Shown: piece after piece, positions 62,401 to 64,000 of the stretch
Layout of the letters: each line of letters begins with the position of its first letter
Position numbering within the stretch: position 1 is the first letter of the stretch
NCBI GenBank assembly: GCA_013396915.1
Contig: VWZL01000919.1
Span: forward strand, 197,267 to 261,266
Length of the DNA stretch: 64,000 nucleotides
Source of the DNA: Stercorarius parasiticus
Lineage: Eukaryota; Chordata; Aves; Charadriiformes; Stercorariidae
Direction of reading: 5' to 3'
Notes under the pieces: model-generated
Database searches by the model: none
The model's input: only the letters and a program-made list of their open reading frames with translations
What the model was told of the DNA's origin: nothing
Position numbers and translations under genes: made by a program

Positions 62401-64000
62401 GGAGCAACTTTCGTGGACAGTAGACATATCTATGATCTGGTGCATTTACACAGCCCTTAGTGGCATATTTGGACATAGCATAAAGTGTAGCCTTTGGACA
62501 CTTCATATTATGTAGTATCTTACATCATCAGAGCATTGTACAATCAGCTGCTGCAAGCACTCAGATCCTCTTGCAAATTACAGACCTTGGACTGAAATGT
62601 GGAGTCCATACAATGAAAAATGTATAAGTTGTGTCCACTTGTGAAAAAGTTGAGCTTAAATGAAATGACAGATATCACAAAGAAAACTCTAGACAAAATG
62701 AAAACTATCTCCAGAGCAATGCTCTCATGTCTAAGTGTAATTCTATGTTTCCTATAATGCTTCCTGCATTGAATGCCTTCAGTTTTTGGCAAGGGAATGA
62801 ATTAAAACATTTTGAGGTGAGGCCAATTGTTGTTCTTGGAAAATACATTGTGGGTTAGAAATACGTACTCAAGAACATTTCAATAAACAGTAAACATTAG
62901 TCTAAATTAGAGTGACTTAAATAAGTAACTCCTATAAGATTCTTAACTGTATGTTAGCCATGTCTGAATATGCACCCTTTACCAGTGATAACTGTGTACT
63001 TATTATTGCAGTAATATCTTTGTAAGATTCAGAAAGCTGCAAAAACAATGCAGAGAGTTGTGTAAAGTATTTTAAGCATGCAAACGGAATTAAATTTCAC
63101 CATTTGAAGACAAGGTATCTACTTTACTATTGACTATGAGGGTGTAAGAGAGAAAAAGAGAAAGACTGATCATGCTAAGGGGCCAACTTCAACTGATTCA
63201 ATGAACGAGGAAAAAGATCTTTCTTTTTTCTCATAATCCTCATATAAGGCATCTGCACATGCTTTTTGTAAAAGGATATTTTCTTCTGCTTTTTTTTTCC
63301 CAAATGGAAATATTAGCATTTGCAGTAAGTAGTACAAGTGAAGAGAGTTTGGGAAGCTGTGTGTCTATTGGGAGGATTTATATATTGGATCTGTATCTGA
63401 TAAACAGATGGCCTGTAAACTCCACAGGTTTAAAGTTTCTTGGAAGTACCACACACCTACACAAACTGCAGAATTATTTCTGCACATGCACAGTATATGG
63501 CATCCCAAATAGAGCAGCTCTGTTGCACATGTGTAAGCCACCTGTAAAGCACATGGACAACAGATCTGATGCTTCTCTTGAGACAATGAGTCTGATAGCC
63601 ACAGCTTCATTATAAAAGACCTTATTTTTAGAGTTTGTAATCTCCAACCTCCTCCCTCCAGCATAATACTTTTGATACTGAATTATTTAAGTATACATGT
63701 TTTTCTTACTGAGGTAAGAATCCTAAACTGATAGATACTTGTTTTACTTTGCATATAGTATACAACCTCTCTCAAGAATTCTGCAACTAGGACTGCAATT
63801 ATTTGTAATGTATGACACAGCTTTCCAAACCACAAAACTTTTTCCAAGACTTTTGTTTCCATTTTAATGTTTTATTTTGCTTATGGCACATCATTTGAAC
63901 ATCTAATGTGAGACTACCTAATTGAAGTCCTTCTGCTTCTCACTTTAGTAATTTCCTTCCTTTCCTATTATCCCATGCATGGCATTATGAAGAATATGTC
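59469..64000. other. Unique AT-rich DNA to the end of the window
   Basis: No recognised repeat or gene. Frames include 96 codons at 61215-61505 and 118 codons at 63259-63615, neither with a familiar domain. An N lies at 60808 with no duplicated flank. Confidence 0.5.
60808..60808. other. Ambiguous base (N)
   Basis: Single N in ...GTACATANTATC.... I see no repeated flanks, so it may be an uncalled base rather than a contig join. Confidence 0.99.

Noticed and set aside
63259..63615. 118-codon frame with a hydrophobic start resembling a signal peptide
   Set aside because: The hydrophobic start is encoded by a T-rich run, and the rest has no family resemblance or splice context.
1..64000. tRNA, rRNA, CRISPR array or bacterial-type operon
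   Set aside because: I saw no cloverleaf-like segment with B-box, no regularly spaced repeats and no dense same-strand gene arrangement. The base composition and CR1 content point to vertebrate nuclear DNA.

Overview
This window looks like gene-poor, AT-rich DNA from a bird nuclear genome. The evidence is a set of CR1 LINE fragments on both strands. Several end in the ATTCTATG-type octamer repeats typical of avian CR1 3' ends. There is also a fragment matching the 3' part of a common avian endogenous-retrovirus LTR (U5 running into GGGGTTAAACCACAACA). I see no primate or rodent SINE, no bacterial operon, no CRISPR array, and no rRNA or tRNA gene. I could not support any intact protein-coding gene. 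Almost all open frames are short and look like chance frames or decayed CR1 reverse transcriptase. Species cannot be told from the sequence alone.

Layout. 1-1,746: a compound retroelement cluster, made of a GC-rich piece resembling a LINE ORF1 coiled coil, an antisense CR1 and a sense CR1 meeting head to head. 2,715-2,917: the ERV LTR fragment. 2,918-10,724: unique AT-rich DNA. 10,725-12,870: a 2.1 kb sense CR1 with a decayed RT. 15,459-16,137: an odd unclassified stretch with a ~95 bp imperfect direct repeat, a 25 bp palindrome and short protein-like frames, cut off by the next CR1. 16,138-17,176: a 1 kb sense CR1. 17,812-19,995: a 2.2 kb antisense CR1, the best preserved RT in the window. 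19,636-23,869: a 2,117 bp unit present twice in tandem with an N exactly at the join. 24,240-24,545 and 30,385-30,560: faint, older CR1-like 3' regions. 29,316-29,388: a tiny CR1 3' end. 30,561-49,438: a long unique AT-rich stretch with microsatellites and homopolymers. 49,439-50,153: a decayed antisense CR1. 58,841-59,468: a CR1 of a different subfamily, with an ATTCTGTGA-type end. The rest is unique DNA with no supported gene.

Nothing here works together as a genetic system; the elements are independent, 5'-truncated retrotransposon insertions in a gene desert or a long intron. The strongest observation is technical. The 2,117 bp tandem pair differs at one position that I found and is joined at a single N, which is most simply an assembly false duplication. 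The most interesting biological leads are weak: the unclassified stretch at 15.5-16.1 kb, a run of minus-strand open frames at 44.8-45.8 kb, a possible exon at 38.35-38.63 kb, and clustered HMG-box, forkhead and CTCF-like motifs.
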